Shown here one piece after another: positions 1 to 8,312 of a stretch of DNA of 64,000 bases. The DNA lies in the NCBI RefSeq assembly GCF_963678865.1, contig NZ_OY787459.1, forward strand, positions 400,501 to 464,500, written 5' to 3'. Numbering within the stretch: the first letter of the stretch is position 1; every line of letters begins with the position of its first letter. The notes beneath the pieces were generated by a model that saw only the letters and a program-made list of their open reading frames with translations, searched no databases and was not told where the DNA came from. Source of the stretch: Maridesulfovibrio sp. (lineage in GTDB: Bacteria > Desulfobacterota > Desulfovibrionia > Desulfovibrionales > Desulfovibrionaceae). The position numbers were made by a program, and so were the translations under genes.

Positions 1-1290
1 TCCACCCGTGCTCTTGATGACGCTTTTGGCGTAAAGCTGACCACCAACGGTCGTGTAACCAAAAACCTCATCTTCGGCGCTAACTACCTGCAGTCTCATA
101 TTCTGCATTTCTATCATCTTGCAGCTCTGGACTTCGTACGCGGTCCCGGCAAAGCTCCCTTTGTTCCCCGCTTCGAACATCCTGACCTGCGTCTTGATGA
201 AAAAACCAACAAGGTAGCTGTAGACCAGTACGTTAAGGCTCTTGAAATCCGCCGTATCTGCCACGAAATGGTAGCTCTCTTCGGTGGTAAAATGCCTCAC
301 ATCTCAGGTCAGGTCGTTGGTGGTGCAACTGAAATTCCGACCCAGGAAAAGCTCGCTGAATACGCAAGCCGTTTCAAGCAGGTCCAGAAGTTCATTGCTG
401 AAACCTACGTCCCCACTGTTTACCTTATCGGTTCCGTCTACAAAGATCTGTTCAAGATCGGTGGCGGTTATAAAAATGCTATGGCTTACGGCGTATTCCC
501 CATGGATGATGCTGAGTCCGAATTCCTGCTCAAGCCCGGTGTATACATCGACGGCAAAGATGCAGGCTTTGACCAGAAGCTCATCAAGGAATACACCAAG
601 TACGCATGGTACACCGACGAGTGTTCCGATCTGCATCCCAGCGAAGGTAAAACCATCCCGGATGTACATAAGAAGGACGCTTACAGCTTCTGTAAGGCTT
701 CCCGCTACAACGGCCACGCTGTTGAAGTCGGTCCCCTTGCACGTATGTGGGTTCATAACCCCGAGCTCAGCCCCATGGGTAAAAAACAGCTCAAGGATCT
801 CTTCGGCATCGAAGCCAAGATGTTCCGCGATCTGGGCGAAGATATGGCATTCTCCCTCATGGGCCGCCACGTTGCACGCGCAGAAGAAGCCTACATGGTT
901 GCAAACGCAATTCAGGATGCATGGCTCAAGGAAGTCAAACCCGGCGAAGAAACCTACGTCAAGTCTGAAATTCCGCAGTCTGCAGAAGGTCTCGGTCTTA
1001 CCGAAGCACCCCGTGGCTCCCTGCTGCACTACATCAACATCAAGGACCAGAAGACTGCCAATTACCAGATGATCCCCGCGACCCTCTGGAACAGCACCCC
1101 TCGTGATGACAAAGGTCATCGCGGTACCATCGAGGAAGCCCTCGTGGGTACTCCGGTTCCCGATCCGAAAAACCCTGTTGACGTCTCAAGGATCATCAGA
1201 TCCTTTGACCCGTGACTGGGTTGTGCCGTGCACGTGCTGCACGCAGAGACCGGTGAAGAGCATGTTGTTCACGTAGGCGAAGGCTGCTAA
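1..1290 (+). CDS. hysA: [NiFeSe] hydrogenase large subunit, 5' partial, selenocysteine at TGA 1213-1215
   Basis: Large subunit of a periplasmic nickel-iron-selenium hydrogenase, which interconverts H2 with protons and electrons. The reading frame is open from base 1, so the start lies outside the window. It contains the family segments RICHEMVALFGGKMPH near 250-300 and many conserved stretches of the large-subunit fold. At 1207-1233 the frame reads Asp-Pro-TGA-Leu-Gly-Cys-Ala-Val-His, the C-terminal nickel-ligand motif DPCxxCxxH with selenocysteine in place of the first Cys. After TGA the frame continues for 24 codons to TAA at 1288-1290. By family knowledge the 18 residues after His (1231-1233) would be removed by the maturation protease, encoded just downstream. 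A conventional gene caller would stop at 1215 and lose the second nickel-binding Cys. The small subunit is expected just upstream of the window. Confidence 0.95.
1216..1246 (+). promoter_or_regulatory. Putative bacterial SECIS hairpin for selenocysteine insertion
   Basis: Directly after the in-frame TGA lies a hairpin with arms CGTGCA (1227-1232) and TGCACG (1238-1243) and a five-base loop at 1233-1237. Bacterial SECIS elements sit in the coding region immediately 3' of the UGA and bind SelB, and the distance of about 18 bases from UGA to loop fits. The hairpin is seen in the sequence; the SECIS role is inferred. Confidence 0.7.
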
Positions 1291-1313
1291 CGTAACGACG
1301 TTTCACTGAATAT

Positions 1314-1350
1314 AAACTCCCGGTCGCAGGGTCCCTGTGTCCGGGAGTTT
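1314..1350 (+). terminator. Hairpin after hysA
   Basis: Perfect 10-base arms AAACTCCCGG (1314-1323) and CCGGGAGTTT (1341-1350), 24 bases after the hysA stop. It ends in only a short T/C-rich stretch, so it is either a terminator or an mRNA-stabilising hairpin. Confidence 0.6.
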
Positions 1351-1365
1351 CCCTTTATAGTCTCC

Positions 1366-1445
1366 GACGGCTCTCCGAGGTCCAAAGAACCCTTTTGCAA
1401 AAGGGTTCTTTGGACTCTCCCAAAACCTTTCAGTAAGGCTTCGCC
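1366..1445 (+). repeat. Dispersed palindromic intergenic repeat, copy A1
   Basis: Core is a perfect palindrome: 16-base arms at 1381-1396 and 1399-1414 with a two-base centre. It is followed by a CTCTCCCAAAA segment and ends in GGCTTCGCC at 1437-1445. The same layout (palindrome, TCCCAAAA, GGCTTCGCC) recurs at 27921-28002, inverted at 34457-34530, and at 39609-39689. No coding content. Confidence 0.75.
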
Positions 1446-1481
1446 GTCTTTGTTTTCGAAGACCTTCATAGAAAGCTATTC

Positions 1482-1594
1482 GCAAAGCATAACTAAAACG
1501 TCTTTGAAAGAGAGGGGATGGGGTCTGGGGAAGGGGAGAGAAAACTTTGCTAACGCCCAAAGTTTTTCTCTCCCCTTCCCCAGCCGCCGGAGGC
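1482..1594 (-). repeat. Dispersed palindromic intergenic repeat, copy A2 (opposite orientation)
   Basis: A long hairpin has arms CTGGGGAAGGGGAGAG (1525-1540) and its exact complement (1568-1583), extended inward by AAAACTTTG/CAAAGTTTTT. It is followed by GCCGCCGGAGGC at 1583-1594. The last motif also ends copy 28046-28117, and a related form ends the fragment at 8011-8060. It lies just ahead of the hysD ribosome-binding site (AAGGA near 1603), so it could influence expression of hysD. Confidence 0.65.
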
Positions 1595-1613
1595 ATCCCA
1601 AAAAGGATATAAA

Positions 1614-2087
1614 ATGAAGAAACTGTTGGTACTTGGGATTGGAAACATCCTCCTTGGCGATGAGGGCGTCGGGGTGCATGCTGTAGAAGAGTTGAAGAAA
1701 GAAGAATGGCCCGAGTTCGTCCATCTGGTGGACGGCGGCACATTCACTCATGATATTTTTCATATTCTGGAAGGCTATGACGGACTTCTGGTGCTGGACA
1801 TCGTTCATGGCGGGAAGGATGGCGGCACCGTATATTATCTTGAAGAAAAAGATATTATCGACAACGAGAAACAACGTTTGTCACTGCACGACATTGATCT
1901 TGTTGATTCCCTGAATATGGCCGGAGCAGTCGGCAAGCGTCCTGCAATGCGTATTCTGGGCATGGAGCCTGAGAACTACACTGACTGGTCCATGGAGATG
2001 ACCGATACCTGCAAGGCGGTATTCCCCGGCTATGTTGAACGGGCCCGTCAGGAGATCAAGCGTTTTATTGAGGAGTTTGATCAGTAG
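1614..2087 (+). CDS. hysD: Hydrogenase maturation endopeptidase
   Basis: 157 aa, HyaD/HybD/HycI family of nickel-hydrogenase maturation proteases, which cut the C-terminal peptide from the large subunit after nickel insertion. The N-terminal GIGNILLGDEGVGVHAV contains the conserved Glu that contacts nickel. The conserved Asp is in LVLDIVHGG and the conserved His in SLHDIDLVDSL. Length is normal for the family. The ATG at 1614 follows AAGGA with good spacing. It lies 323 bases after the selenoprotein hydrogenase gene, its probable substrate, with two palindromic repeats between them. The hys-specific name is assigned from this context; the family itself is certain. Confidence 0.9.
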   Translation: MKKLLVLGIGNILLGDEGVGVHAVEELKKEEWPEFVHLVDGGTFTHDIFHILEGYDGLLVLDIVHGGKDGGTVYYLEEKDIIDNEKQRLSLHDIDLVDSLNMAGAVGKRPAMRILGMEPENYTDWSMEMTDTCKAVFPGYVERARQEIKRFIEEFDQ

Positions 2088-2119
2088 GGCTGTTTGAGTT
2101 TTTGGATTATGTTTTTTTT

Positions 2120-2152
2120 AACGGCAGTTCCTTTGTGGGGCTGCCGTTTTTT
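2120..2152 (+). terminator. Rho-independent terminator after hysD
   Basis: AACGGCAG (2120-2127) pairs with CTGCCGTT (2141-2148) and a run of T follows to 2152. Its 3' half, TGGGGCTGCCGTTTTTT (2136-2152), is duplicated exactly at 3963-3979 beyond the next gene. Confidence 0.85.
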
Positions 2153-2265
2153 GTTTGGATAACACGATTGAACTAACATTGTTAAAAAATATGGTTATTG
2201 ACTGTGATTGTTCTGATTATGTAAGTTCTTTTTGCTTAGTTAAATTTTAGTCGAAGGTTTTAGCA

Positions 2266-3900
2266 ATGAACAAAACTCTAAGTTTTCTTGATCAGGTTGC
2301 AACTGTTCCTGCTGGTGTATGGAATGGCGTGATGGCTTTTTGTGCTGTTGGAGGATTGATCATCGCGTTTCTGACATATCGGGCTATGCAACGACAGAAT
2401 GAGATAGCCAAAGAAGCTCAAACAGATGAGACTGTAAGAGAATTATTAGATAATTATAGAAGTGGATCGCAAGCGAAAGATGAAGAGATCAGTACGTTAA
2501 AGAAAGGGCTTAAAGATGCTGTTGAAGGTTTGCGTGAACTTGAGAAGCAAGATGATACTGCACAATTGGCAAAGCAAGCTGAAGAACAATTGAAGAAAGG
2601 GAATACTGAGTTAGCGAAGGCTCTTTATCGGCAAGTTGGGGAAGATAAGGAAAAGTGCGCTGAAGTTGTTAATGTAGAAGCTGCGAACGCTTATCGTAAT
2701 TTAGCAGCGTTATCTTTTTTGAGTAATTATCGCGAGGCCTTTAAAGCATACGAGAAGGCGGTTAAACTTGATCCCAATACAGTAGAAGGGTGGATCGGTA
2801 TGGCTCTCGCCCAAAAGCATCTTGGATTGTTCGGGGATGCTAAAGCTTCGCTTTATGAAGTTTTACGAAGGCGTGAGCAGTATGGTGCTTACGATAAGTT
2901 TGTGTCAGCTGCATTTGGTAATTTAGGAATTATTTATAAGCTTGAAGGCGATTATAATACTGCGGTAAGTTATTTTAAAAAGTCATTGAAAATTGATATA
3001 AAAAATAAGTCCCATGAGTTGGCATGTGGTTATAATAATATAGCGAATGTTAAAAGTTTACAGGGTGATTTTAATGCAGCAAGAAACTACTATTTAAAGG
3101 CTTTAGCAATAGATAAGAAATTAAATAGACTTAAGGGAGTTGCTGCCTCTTACTCTAATTTGGGTGTGTTGTATAAAATTCAAGGTTTTTATGATAAAGC
3201 TCTTGCGTTGTATAATAAGGCTATGAAAATTGATTTAAAATTAAATAATAAAGAAGGTGTGGCAGTATCATATACTAATATAGGTAACTTATATTTGGCT
3301 CAGGGTAATTTTGAATTAGCAAAAAATAATTACGACAAAGCATTAAATATTAATAGTGAGTTAGGAGACGTTGTTGGGCTTGCTACTCAATATGGAAATT
3401 TAGGACTTATTTTTTATGAAAATGGAATTTATGATCAAGCTAAAGAATACTGTCAGCTTGCATTAGATTTAGATTGTAAAACAGGATACAAAGAAGGTAT
3501 GAGTATTCAATATGCAAATCTTGGAGTTATTTGTTTAGATCAAGGTGATTTACCAGCTGCTGAATATTTATATAATAAGGCATTGGATTTATATAAAGAA
3601 CTTGGCGATAAGGTTGGAATTGCAATTCAGTATGGAAATTTTGGAACTCTTAAAAAGAAATTGAATGAATTTGTTAAGGCAGAACAGTTCTACATGAGTT
3701 CCTTGAAAATTAATCAAGAAATAGGACGAGAAGAAGGCATTGCGATGCAATATAAAAACTTGGGGTATCTTTATCTGGATCAGGATAGAGTTATCGAAGC
3801 TGTGGATAACTTTAAGAAATCGCAAACTATTTATCTAAAATTAGGAAGGTTACAACAGGTTGAATCCATTAAATCTCTTATTGATGACTGCTTAGATTAA
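2266..3900 (+). CDS. Membrane-anchored TPR-repeat protein, probably acquired
   Basis: 544 aa. One N-terminal transmembrane segment (about residues 18-40) is followed by a charged, coiled-coil-like linker to about 125. From about 130 to the end there are successive TPR units; from about residue 215 they have the roughly 40-residue spacing of kinesin-light-chain-type repeats, with recurring YxNLGxxYxxQGxFxxAxxxYxKALxI patterns. It is likely a cytoplasmic protein-interaction scaffold tethered to the inner membrane; no catalytic domain is visible. Base and codon use are clearly more AT-rich than in neighbouring genes (many AAT, TAT, TTA codons). The gene sits between two copies of a 17-base terminator segment (2136-2152 and 3963-3979). 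Both observations suggest horizontal acquisition. The partner is unknown. Confidence 0.85.
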   Translation: MNKTLSFLDQVATVPAGVWNGVMAFCAVGGLIIAFLTYRAMQRQNEIAKEAQTDETVRELLDNYRSGSQAKDEEISTLKKGLKDAVEGLRELEKQDDTAQLAKQAEEQLKKGNTELAKALYRQVGEDKEKCAEVVNVEAANAYRNLAALSFLSNYREAFKAYEKAVKLDPNTVEGWIGMALAQKHLGLFGDAKASLYEVLRRREQYGAYDKFVSAAFGNLGIIYKLEGDYNTAVSYFKKSLKIDIKNKSHELACGYNNIANVKSLQGDFNAARNYYLKALAIDKKLNRLKGVAASYSNLGVLYKIQGFYDKALALYNKAMKIDLKLNNKEGVAVSYTNIGNLYLAQGNFELAKNNYDKALNINSELGDVVGLATQYGNLGLIFYENGIYDQAKEYCQLALDLDCKTGYKEGMSIQYANLGVICLDQGDLPAAEYLYNKALDLYKELGDKVGIAIQYGNFGTLKKKLNEFVKAEQFYMSSLKINQEIGREEGIAMQYKNLGYLYLDQDRVIEAVDNFKKSQTIYLKLGRLQQVESIKSLIDDCLD

Positions 3901-4669
3901 TTATCCTTCTCCACACCCTCAACCTACTTCCCCAAAACCAGCAAAATATTAAAGCTAGCTTTTGGGGCTGCCGTTTTTTCTTTCCCCATGGACAACTGGC
4001 AACACAAACCCCGCAAATATACGACGACAAATTCCCGTATCCCGAGACTTTGTTCAAATGATCCACACATGCAGTCAAATCTACAGCTTCATTGCGTGAA
4101 GCATAATAAAGGTCGGTATTGACGTTTTTTATGGCTCCTGAAGGGCAGGCGTCGGTGCATTTTGTACATTTGCCGCAACGGTTTCTGATCGGTTCGTCGG
4201 CAGGAATATCCAAGTCTGTAAGTATTGTTACAAGACGAACTCTTGGTCCGTATTGCGGGGTAACCAGCAACAAAGATTTGCCTTGCCAGCCTAATCCGGC
4301 ATTGATTGCTACAGCCTTGTGGGAAATATAGGATACAAACCGTTCTTCACAGAGAATCTGACTGGCTGGAAGGGGCAGGGCTTTACCTCCGTTATTTTGG
4401 ATAAAGCTGCTTACCCGGCAGGCGATATGATCAAGAAGGGCGTTAACGCGTTGGTAGTGCTGGGAATAAATTTCGGTAGGGGTGTCTACGATGGTATCAA
4501 TAATTCCGTCCGCTAGCTGAACTGCAATTGAAATTGCCCGGGGGAAATTGTTCAGCAGATTCTCGGGTCTGGTTTCCATTCCTGCCATACGGGTTGAGTC
4601 TGCAACTCTAACCAGATCTGCGCCCCATTGTTTTGCATTTGCAAATAGATCTTCTTTAAGGTTAGTCAT
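3878..4669 (-). CDS. 4Fe-4S double-cluster protein, epoxyqueuosine-reductase-like, altered C-terminus
   Basis: 263 aa as read. Two ferredoxin-type motifs are visible: CGKCTKCTDACP followed by SGAI, and a distal Cys plus CGVCVASCPWG. They lie behind an N-terminal domain resembling the QueG/reductive-dehalogenase-type iron-sulfur family. A redox role is likely, but it is shorter than true QueG and the substrate is unknown. ATG at 4669 follows AGGAG seven bases upstream. After CPWGKKKRQP (near 3970) the last 30 or so codons are encoded by the DNA beyond the 17-bp repeat and overlap the end of the TPR gene in the opposite orientation. Those codons look non-native (Trp/Arg-rich), so the C-terminus was probably replaced when the TPR gene arrived. 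The clusters themselves are intact. Confidence 0.75.
   Translation of the reverse strand: MTNLKEDLFANAKQWGADLVRVADSTRMAGMETRPENLLNNFPRAISIAVQLADGIIDTIVDTPTEIYSQHYQRVNALLDHIACRVSSFIQNNGGKALPLPASQILCEERFVSYISHKAVAINAGLGWQGKSLLLVTPQYGPRVRLVTILTDLDIPADEPIRNRCGKCTKCTDACPSGAIKNVNTDLYYASRNEAVDLTACVDHLNKVSGYGNLSSYICGVCVASCPWGKKKRQPQKLALIFCWFWGSRLRVWRRIINLSSHQ
3963..3979 (+). repeat. 17-bp direct repeat of the hysD terminator segment
   Basis: TGGGGCTGCCGTTTTTT here matches 2136-2152 exactly. The two copies bracket the AT-rich TPR gene. This copy lacks the upstream terminator arm and lies inside the 3' end of the minus-strand iron-sulfur gene, as expected if it marks an insertion junction. Confidence 0.7.
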
Positions 4670-4777
4670 TTTTTACTCCTGATTAATAATTATTGCGGCA
4701 GTATGAGCAGATTCTTTAGTATCAGAGGCAAGAATTATCTATATAGAATAAAATTGACATATTCAGAAGTAAAGCCG

Positions 4778-5869
4778 TTATTCTTCGATAACTTCAATCA
4801 ACTTCTTCAAAACCAACGGCGTATTAAAATTCTCCAACACCCGCACACGCCCTGCAGCTCCCATTTTCTTGCGTAACTCGCCATCAATAATCATCTTTTC
4901 CAGAGCTGCTGCCAATTCCTCACTATTTTCTACCGGAACTAAAATTCCAGTCTCGCCATCAGCAACAACTTCTGGATTGGAGCTGATATTAAATCCTACC
5001 ACGGGTTTTTGCAAAGTCATAGCTTCTACAAGAGCATAACCGAATCCTTCCCATAATGAAGGTAAGCAGAAAATATCCTGCGAAGCGTGAAAACTTTTCA
5101 TGTTTTCGATGAAACCGAGGAAGGAAACCTTGTCGTTTACGTCCAGTTCTGTGGCGTAATCTTTCAGTTCCTGTTCCATTTCACCTTTTCCGGCAATGAG
5201 AATTTTGAAATTCAAGTCCTTTTCTTTAAGCAGTTTTGCGGACTCAATGAGATGTTTTTGGCCTTTTTGGGCAGTCAAGCGGGCCGCATTTCCGATTACT
5301 ACTTCACCATTTTGTGGTGTATAGAGAGTAGAAAAATTCTGTTTATCGAATTCGGCTACATCAAAACCGTTGTAGATCTGGCGGATTTTGCTTTCATCAA
5401 TAAGGGATACGTTGTTGGCTAAAACGGTCCGTTTAGTTTCAAGGGAATTGACGATCAAGCGATCAACAACATTTTTATAGATGTAGCGGTTCAGGAAAGA
5501 ATTTTTTACCGGAACGGCAATCCCGCGACGGTAAACTATCCGGTTAACCCCTGCGCGTTTGGCGGCGATGCCTCCGCTTTTGAGATCGGAGGGCAGTGCG
5601 GTGATCAGGGTCTGGATGTTGTTGTCTTTGAAAAAAGTCTTCAAGCGACCCATTAAAGCTGGATTAAGAAAGGAAAGATTGCCGATGGGTTCGCTGTGCA
5701 GTGTGATGCCCGGTTCGTTTTCAAGGCGGGATTTCAGTTCGGATTTATGGTTGGTTACCACGAAAACGTTGTAACCCTGATCCCGGAGGAGCAGGGAAAA
5801 GTGGTGGTTCCACTTCTCCCCGCCGCCCCAGGCTTTGTTGCTATTGAAAAAGCATATGTTTTTATTCAC
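4778..5869 (-). CDS. Glycosyltransferase family 4 (GT-B fold)
   Basis: 363 aa. The N-terminal motif NSNKAWGGGEKW is typical of GT4 acceptor domains. The C-terminal half has the sugar-nucleotide domain with the E-x7-E motif in PSLWEGFGYALVEAMTLQKPVVG. It is a cytoplasmic or membrane-associated enzyme that transfers a sugar from a nucleotide sugar, probably in lipopolysaccharide or exopolysaccharide synthesis; donor and acceptor cannot be told from sequence. The start is a GTG at 5869 overlapping the end of the upstream sucCD gene by 8 bases, suggesting translational coupling although the products are functionally unrelated. Confidence 0.85.
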   Translation of the reverse strand: MNKNICFFNSNKAWGGGEKWNHHFSLLLRDQGYNVFVVTNHKSELKSRLENEPGITLHSEPIGNLSFLNPALMGRLKTFFKDNNIQTLITALPSDLKSGGIAAKRAGVNRIVYRRGIAVPVKNSFLNRYIYKNVVDRLIVNSLETKRTVLANNVSLIDESKIRQIYNGFDVAEFDKQNFSTLYTPQNGEVVIGNAARLTAQKGQKHLIESAKLLKEKDLNFKILIAGKGEMEQELKDYATELDVNDKVSFLGFIENMKSFHASQDIFCLPSLWEGFGYALVEAMTLQKPVVGFNISSNPEVVADGETGILVPVENSEELAAALEKMIIDGELRKKMGAAGRVRVLENFNTPLVLKKLIEVIEE

Positions 5870-7955
5870 TTAACTTGATTCCAAGTGCGTCTGCTGTCAG
5901 CTGCGGTATTGATTCAAGGCTGGGACATACTGTGAATCCTGCTGCACGCATTTTTTCCAGCTTGCCCTGTACCCCGGTTCCTTCTTGAAGGATTGCACCT
6001 GCGTGGCCCAGACGTTTGCCCGGAGGTGCGGTCTGACCAGCAATAAAGGAAAGTACGGGTTTGTCAAATCCTGTTTCAATTACGTAATCCGCAAGATCCT
6101 GTTCAGCGGTTCCGCCGATCTCACCAAGGACCATGACCGCCTTGGTCTCATCGTGATTGCGCAGCATTTCGAAAACATCCGCAAAGGTGGTCCCGATGTA
6201 TGAATCACCGCCTATGCCGATGGACAGCGACTGGCCGATGCCAACCTGATTGAGGCGGTCAGCGACTTCGTAGGTGAGTGTCCCGGAACGGGAAAGTACC
6301 GCCACCGGACCGGGGGAGAACGGGGTTGTTGGTAAAATGCCTATTTTGGTCTGTCCGGGTACAATCATGCCGGGTGTGTTGGGGCCGACGATGCGTGATT
6401 TACCGCCTTTGACCTGCTCCAGCACATTGAGCATGGCTGACTGAACAATGCCTTCAGTGATGCAGACTACCCATGGAATTTCGCAGGAAGCAGCTTCAAG
6501 GATGGCATCTGTAGCCAGCTTGGGCGGTACGAAAATGATGCTGGCCCCGATTTTATGATGCCGCTGCGCTTCTTTGATGGAGTTGTATACCGGAACTCCG
6601 AGAACTTCCTGTCCGCCTTTGAATGGGGTTACCCCGGCCACGATGTTGGAGCCGTATTCAAGCATAAGTTTCGTATGCAAACGACCTTCAGCTCCAGTGA
6701 TACCCTGCACGAGGATGGGAGTGTCTTTGTTGATTCCGAAATTGTACGGCGATTTGTAACCGATGTCCTTGGGACGGGAATCAGGCATGGCTGCGATAGG
6801 CTCGGGAAATTCTATTTTCGGGGAGTCAGCAGGTTTGAGTCCGGTCAGCAGGTCAAGAGCTTCCTGCATATTTCTGGCCCGGTGCAGCTTGTCGCCTTTA
6901 ACCTGCTTGAGTGCTTCAAGCCCCTCTTCGGCACTGTTACCGGACATACGTACTACGATGGGCTTTTCCGGTTCCTTTCCGCCCAGTGCTGCTACTAGAG
7001 CATTGGCAACCAGTTCGCAGGAAAGGATTCCGCCGAAAAGGTTGATCAGGATTGCTTTTACCTGATCATCATCAAAGAGCAGCCTCAAGGCGGTTTCAAT
7101 GCGTTTCTGGTCAGCTGCACCTCCCAGATCCAGAAAGTTTGCCGCCGGGAGGTCGGAGAAGTTGAGCGCGTCCATGGAAGCCATAGCCAGGCCAGCCCCG
7201 TTGGCAATAAGACCTACCCATCCTTTGAGGGAAACAAAGCTCATTCCGGCGTCACGGGCTATGTTTTCTACCGGGGTAGAGTGCTCCGGTTGGTAGAATT
7301 TTTCAAAAGCCGGATTAAGGTCGACTATGTTGTCATCCATTTCAATTTTGCCATCAAGAGCAAGCAGCTTGCCGTATCCGGTCAGGGCCAAGGGATTGAT
7401 CTCAGTCAGCAGCAGGCCGTAATCAATCATGGTGTTGTAGAGGTTCTTTACTATGTTGCTGAAATCCAAGAAAAGTTCTTTGGCAATTCCGATATGGAAG
7501 AATGCAGCGCGAATCTGGTTGGGTTGCAATCCGCCGGGCAGGCTAATTTCCTGAATAAGCAGGTTTTCCGGGCCCATGTTTTCAATTTCCACCCCGCCTT
7601 CCCGGCCCACGGTCATGATAACTTTACGGCGCTGGCGGGATAGGGTCAGGGAAAGATAAAATTCTTTGCGGATGTCCACAGCAGGTTCTGCCCGCAGAAA
7701 GGGAACTTTGTTGCCTTTGATCTCCATTCCCAGAATCTGGCGGGCTGTTTTTTCATAATCGTCCTGAGAATCTACCTTCTGGATACCCCCGGCCTTACCG
7801 CGTCCGCCTACCGGAACCTGTGCTTTCAGGATCCACGGCAGGGGGAAATATGGTTCCAGACCGGGAAGGTCTTTTTCTGAGATTTTTACCCCGGTGGGCA
7901 CAGGCAGTCCGGCCTCTTTGAGCAGTATTTTACTTAAGTGTTCATTGAGAAGCAT
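5862..7955 (-). CDS. sucCD: Succinyl-CoA synthetase-type ligase, beta and alpha subunits fused
   Basis: 697 aa. Residues 1 to about 385 are the SucC-like ATP-grasp half (ILKAQVPVGGRGKAGG; NLFGGILSC). After a linker of about 20 residues, about 405-697 are the SucD-like half, with CoA-binding VQGITGAEG, the GPNTPG segment and the phosphohistidine site GKRLGHAGAI. It would convert succinyl-CoA or another acyl-CoA, ADP and phosphate to acid, CoA and ATP. The normal order in operons is sucC then sucD, here joined in one chain. The acyl specificity (succinyl, acetyl or other) is inferred from family resemblance only. It is first in a two-gene unit with the glycosyltransferase. Confidence 0.88.
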   Translation of the reverse strand: MLLNEHLSKILLKEAGLPVPTGVKISEKDLPGLEPYFPLPWILKAQVPVGGRGKAGGIQKVDSQDDYEKTARQILGMEIKGNKVPFLRAEPAVDIRKEFYLSLTLSRQRRKVIMTVGREGGVEIENMGPENLLIQEISLPGGLQPNQIRAAFFHIGIAKELFLDFSNIVKNLYNTMIDYGLLLTEINPLALTGYGKLLALDGKIEMDDNIVDLNPAFEKFYQPEHSTPVENIARDAGMSFVSLKGWVGLIANGAGLAMASMDALNFSDLPAANFLDLGGAADQKRIETALRLLFDDDQVKAILINLFGGILSCELVANALVAALGGKEPEKPIVVRMSGNSAEEGLEALKQVKGDKLHRARNMQEALDLLTGLKPADSPKIEFPEPIAAMPDSRPKDIGYKSPYNFGINKDTPILVQGITGAEGRLHTKLMLEYGSNIVAGVTPFKGGQEVLGVPVYNSIKEAQRHHKIGASIIFVPPKLATDAILEAASCEIPWVVCITEGIVQSAMLNVLEQVKGGKSRIVGPNTPGMIVPGQTKIGILPTTPFSPGPVAVLSRSGTLTYEVADRLNQVGIGQSLSIGIGGDSYIGTTFADVFEMLRNHDETKAVMVLGEIGGTAEQDLADYVIETGFDKPVLSFIAGQTAPPGKRLGHAGAILQEGTGVQGKLEKMRAAGFTVCPSLESIPQLTADALGIKLSE

Positions 7956-8010
7956 ACTCCCTCCTGTATGCGGATGATGTAGATAATACGCTTAGCGCTT
8001 TGGTCATCAT

Positions 8011-8060
8011 GTTTCGCCTCCGGGGATTAAAGGAGCCCGGCCCCTCTGGAATCCCTTTCA
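8011..8060 (-). repeat. Fragment of the dispersed palindromic repeat in the 7956-8312 intergenic region
   Basis: CGCCTCCGG at 8015-8023 is the complement of the CCGGAGGCG end seen at 28110-28118. GGGATT and AATCCC arms flank a G+C-rich centre. The remaining part of the gap (8061-8312) is AT-rich and holds no convincing ORF. Confidence 0.45.
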
Positions 8061-8256
8061 GTTTAAATCGTTAAAATCGAGCAGGTAATTTAACAACCTA
8101 AACATCTTGAATAATTTTGTTACAAGGATAATTTTATGATACTTGTACCCATGGCATATAATTCAATTATATGGCACTCTCAAGGTTAATTAGTGATTTC
8201 ATTTGCGGGTTGAACAGCGGTTCTGTCCGGGAAGCTTGTTAAATAAACGGATAGAG

Positions 8257-8281
8257 CGGAAATAAAAAATTTCCGTATAAT
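8257..8281 (+). promoter_or_regulatory. Candidate promoter -10 with small inverted repeat
   Basis: TATAAT at 8276-8281 lies 31 bases before the ATG at 8313. An inverted repeat CGGAAAT (8257-8263)/ATTTCCG (8269-8275) abuts it, in the position of an operator. No good -35 box is present at 17 bases, so this may be an activator-dependent promoter. Confidence 0.35.
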
Positions 8282-8312
8282 ATTTTTAAGTTATGTTTAC
8301 TAAGGGAATATT

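Noticed and set aside
304..1119. 271-codon open frame antisense to hysA
   Set aside because: Shadow of the hydrogenase frame; no signals.
1366..1445. CRISPR-like repeats
   Set aside because: The repeated elements are dispersed singly, palindromic and variable, without regular spacers.
1303..1874. Several minus-strand frames over the hysA-hysD gap
   Set aside because: They run through palindromic repeats and the hysD gene; apparent protein is translated repeat.
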